Below, in pieces: positions 62,931-64,000 of a DNA stretch of 64,000 nt; within the stretch, counting starts at the first letter, position 1; each line of letters starts with the position of its first letter. Origin of the DNA: Alphaproteobacteria bacterium (GTDB lineage: Bacteria; Pseudomonadota; Alphaproteobacteria; Thalassobaculales; Thalassobaculaceae); NCBI GenBank assembly GCA_024742605.1, contig JANSYC010000013.1:1-64000 (forward strand), written 5' to 3'. Both the position numbers and the translations under genes were made by a program. The notes under the pieces are model-generated. The model made no database searches, was not told the DNA's origin, and saw only the letters and a list, made by a program, of their open reading frames with translations.

Positions 62931-63593
62931 ATGTACAATGCCAACAAACCCAATCCCGACGAGTTGCCGAGCACGGCACAACTGATCCGCTCGACCATCA
63001 TCGCTGCGGTGGCTGCGATCATCGTTCTGGTCACGGTCATCCTGCCGGCTGAATACGGCATCGACCCGACCCGCATCGGTCGTCTGATCGGGCTTGCGGA
63101 AATGGGTGAGATCAAGACCCAACTGGCCGAAGAAGCCGAGGAAGATCGTCTCCGGGACCTCCAGAACCAGGCCCCGGCGAACGTGGACGACAAGAGTTCG
63201 AGTTGGTTCGACCGGCTTCCAAGCCTGTTCATCTCGACCGCGCACGCTCACGGCACCGGCGGCCATGGGCCGGGTACCGGCGTGAACGACCAGGCCATCT
63301 TCACCCTGGACCCGGGCCAGGGCATCGAGATCAAGCTTGTGATGCTGGAAGGCGGTGTTGCGGAGTTCATCTGGTTCGCCGAAGGGGGGAAGGTCAACTT
63401 CGACCTGCACGGCGACGGCAGCGGACAGAAGATCAGCTACGAGAAGGGACGGGGCGTTGAAGGGCAGGAAGGCAAGCTCACCGCAGCCTTCACGGGCAAC
63501 CACGGCTGGTTCTGGCGAAACCGCAACTCTCAGCCCGTGACCATCACCCTGGTCGTCAGCGGGGAGTTCAGCGAGATCAAGCGATACGATTGA
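62931..63593 (+). CDS. Membrane-anchored periplasmic protein (transmembrane anchor family)
   Basis: 220 residues from ATG 62931 with AAAGGAAA about eight bases upstream. One N-terminal helix (IIAAVAAIIVLVTVILPAEY) anchors the protein, then comes a helical charged linker (IKTQLAEEAEEDRLRDLQ). After a His/Gly-rich stretch (TAHAHGTGGHGPGTG) is a beta-rich C-terminal domain (QAIFTLDPGQGIEIKLVMLE to VTITLVVSGEFSEIK). Such proteins occur beside HupE/UreJ-type genes. The His-rich region suggests metal binding; function otherwise unknown. Confidence 0.8.
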   Translation: MYNANKPNPDELPSTAQLIRSTIIAAVAAIIVLVTVILPAEYGIDPTRIGRLIGLAEMGEIKTQLAEEAEEDRLRDLQNQAPANVDDKSSSWFDRLPSLFISTAHAHGTGGHGPGTGVNDQAIFTLDPGQGIEIKLVMLEGGVAEFIWFAEGGKVNFDLHGDGSGQKISYEKGRGVEGQEGKLTAAFTGNHGWFWRNRNSQPVTITLVVSGEFSEIKRYD

Positions 63594-63708
63594 GCGTCTC
63601 GCAGGCGGGACAGCCCAAGGGGCCGTTCCGTTAGCCCATTGCGATCTGGAGTTTAATGATGTTGTCTGCAGATGGGGGGCCGATCGCGTTTCAAACAGGA
63701 GCTACGAA

Positions 63709-64000
63709 ATGTCTCGTATAATCCTGTGCTTAGCCGTCCTTACTCTTCTGGTGATGACAACATCCCCAGCGGATGCGCACTCGGCACGCCCGGATAGTGC
63801 TTTATCTGCCCAAAGTGCCGACAGCGCTGCGGCAGCGGCGGTTCTGTCTGGATCGGCCAACTTTCCCACCAGACAGGAGCAAATCGACGCCGGATGCTCG
63901 GTCTCGATTGTTCTGATTGATGTTCGGACCGATACCGTTCGCGGGTCTATATCGACGGCATGGTGGACTGACTCTAGGGGCTCTGCCTCCCATAGATACG
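63709..64000 (+). CDS. Exported hypothetical protein (partial, runs off the right edge)
   Basis: A frame open from ATG 63709 to the window end (97 codons, no stop), with AGGAG eight bases upstream. The start MSRIILCLAVLTLLVMTTSP, then ADAHS, is a signal peptide with a likely cleavage after ADA. The mature part begins Ser/Ala-rich (SALSAQSADSAAAAAVLSGS), followed by QIDAGCSVSIVLIDVRTDTV. It follows the anchor gene by 115 bp in the same direction and may belong to the same exported group. No family recognised. Confidence 0.6.
   Translation, partial: MSRIILCLAVLTLLVMTTSPADAHSARPDSALSAQSADSAAAAAVLSGSANFPTRQEQIDAGCSVSIVLIDVRTDTVRGSISTAWWTDSRGSASHRY

Overview
The window looks like chromosome of a free-living alphaproteobacterium, most likely in or near the Rhodospirillales. 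The evidence is high GC, MmcB and UPF0262/DUF2948 genes, and the block murA-DUF2948-hisG-hisD-UPF0262-phosphatase-maf-RNase G-like-yacG, which is typical of that class. There is no rRNA in the window, so the assignment rests on gene content and order. All functions are assigned by eye from translated sequence; no search was run.

Layout. 1-5.6 kb (minus): a peptide/nickel-type ABC importer (two permeases, one cut by the window edge, a binding protein and a fused double ATPase) plus a small membrane protein. 5.6-11.8 kb (minus): a tightly overlapping glycoconjugate operon with four glycosyltransferases, a histidine phosphatase and a polysaccharide-deacetylase-like protein. 12.0-15.7 kb (plus, divergent): an unusual three-gene unit of an ABC-exporter-like protein with a degenerate ATPase domain, a cyclic-nucleotide-binding-domain protein and a small methyltransferase. 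15.7-25.1 kb (minus): one 3122-residue RTX repeat protein ending in a probable seven-bladed propeller. 25.4-27.5 kb (plus): gmhA-hldE for ADP-heptose. 27.6-30.0 kb (minus): a 30-residue membrane peptide, mmcB, a pentapeptide-repeat protein and tRNA-Thr. 30.2-37.7 kb (plus): the conserved murA-his-maf-yacG block. 37.7-40.9 kb (minus): two TPR-fused enzymes. tRNA-Phe follows at 41.1 kb.

41.2-61.3 kb is mixed metabolic and transport content: a TcuA-like flavoprotein, an RND efflux pair, a formate/nitrite channel, an epoxide-hydrolase/M48/SDR group, a DUF427 protein with a LysR regulator, a DUF318 permease, a sirtuin, a low-molecular-weight phosphatase, a DMT transporter, panB, a carboxymuconolactone-decarboxylase-family protein, an enoyl-CoA hydratase and a Rieske fusion protein. 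After tRNA-Ser (61.6 kb) comes about 0.5 kb of lower-GC non-coding DNA with paired direct repeats, then a HupE/UreJ-type gene, an anchor protein and an exported ORF that runs off the right edge.

Cell-surface functions dominate the left half: glycan assembly, heptose supply for LPS core, peptidoglycan precursor synthesis and a giant secreted repeat protein. The strongest candidate for something new is the ABC/CNBD/methyltransferase unit. Its ATPase domain appears to have lost the usual residue in Walker A, Q-loop, Walker B, catalytic Glu and H-loop positions, and it carries an insertion of about 290 residues bounded and interrupted by copies of the same short ENLLFG-type motif.
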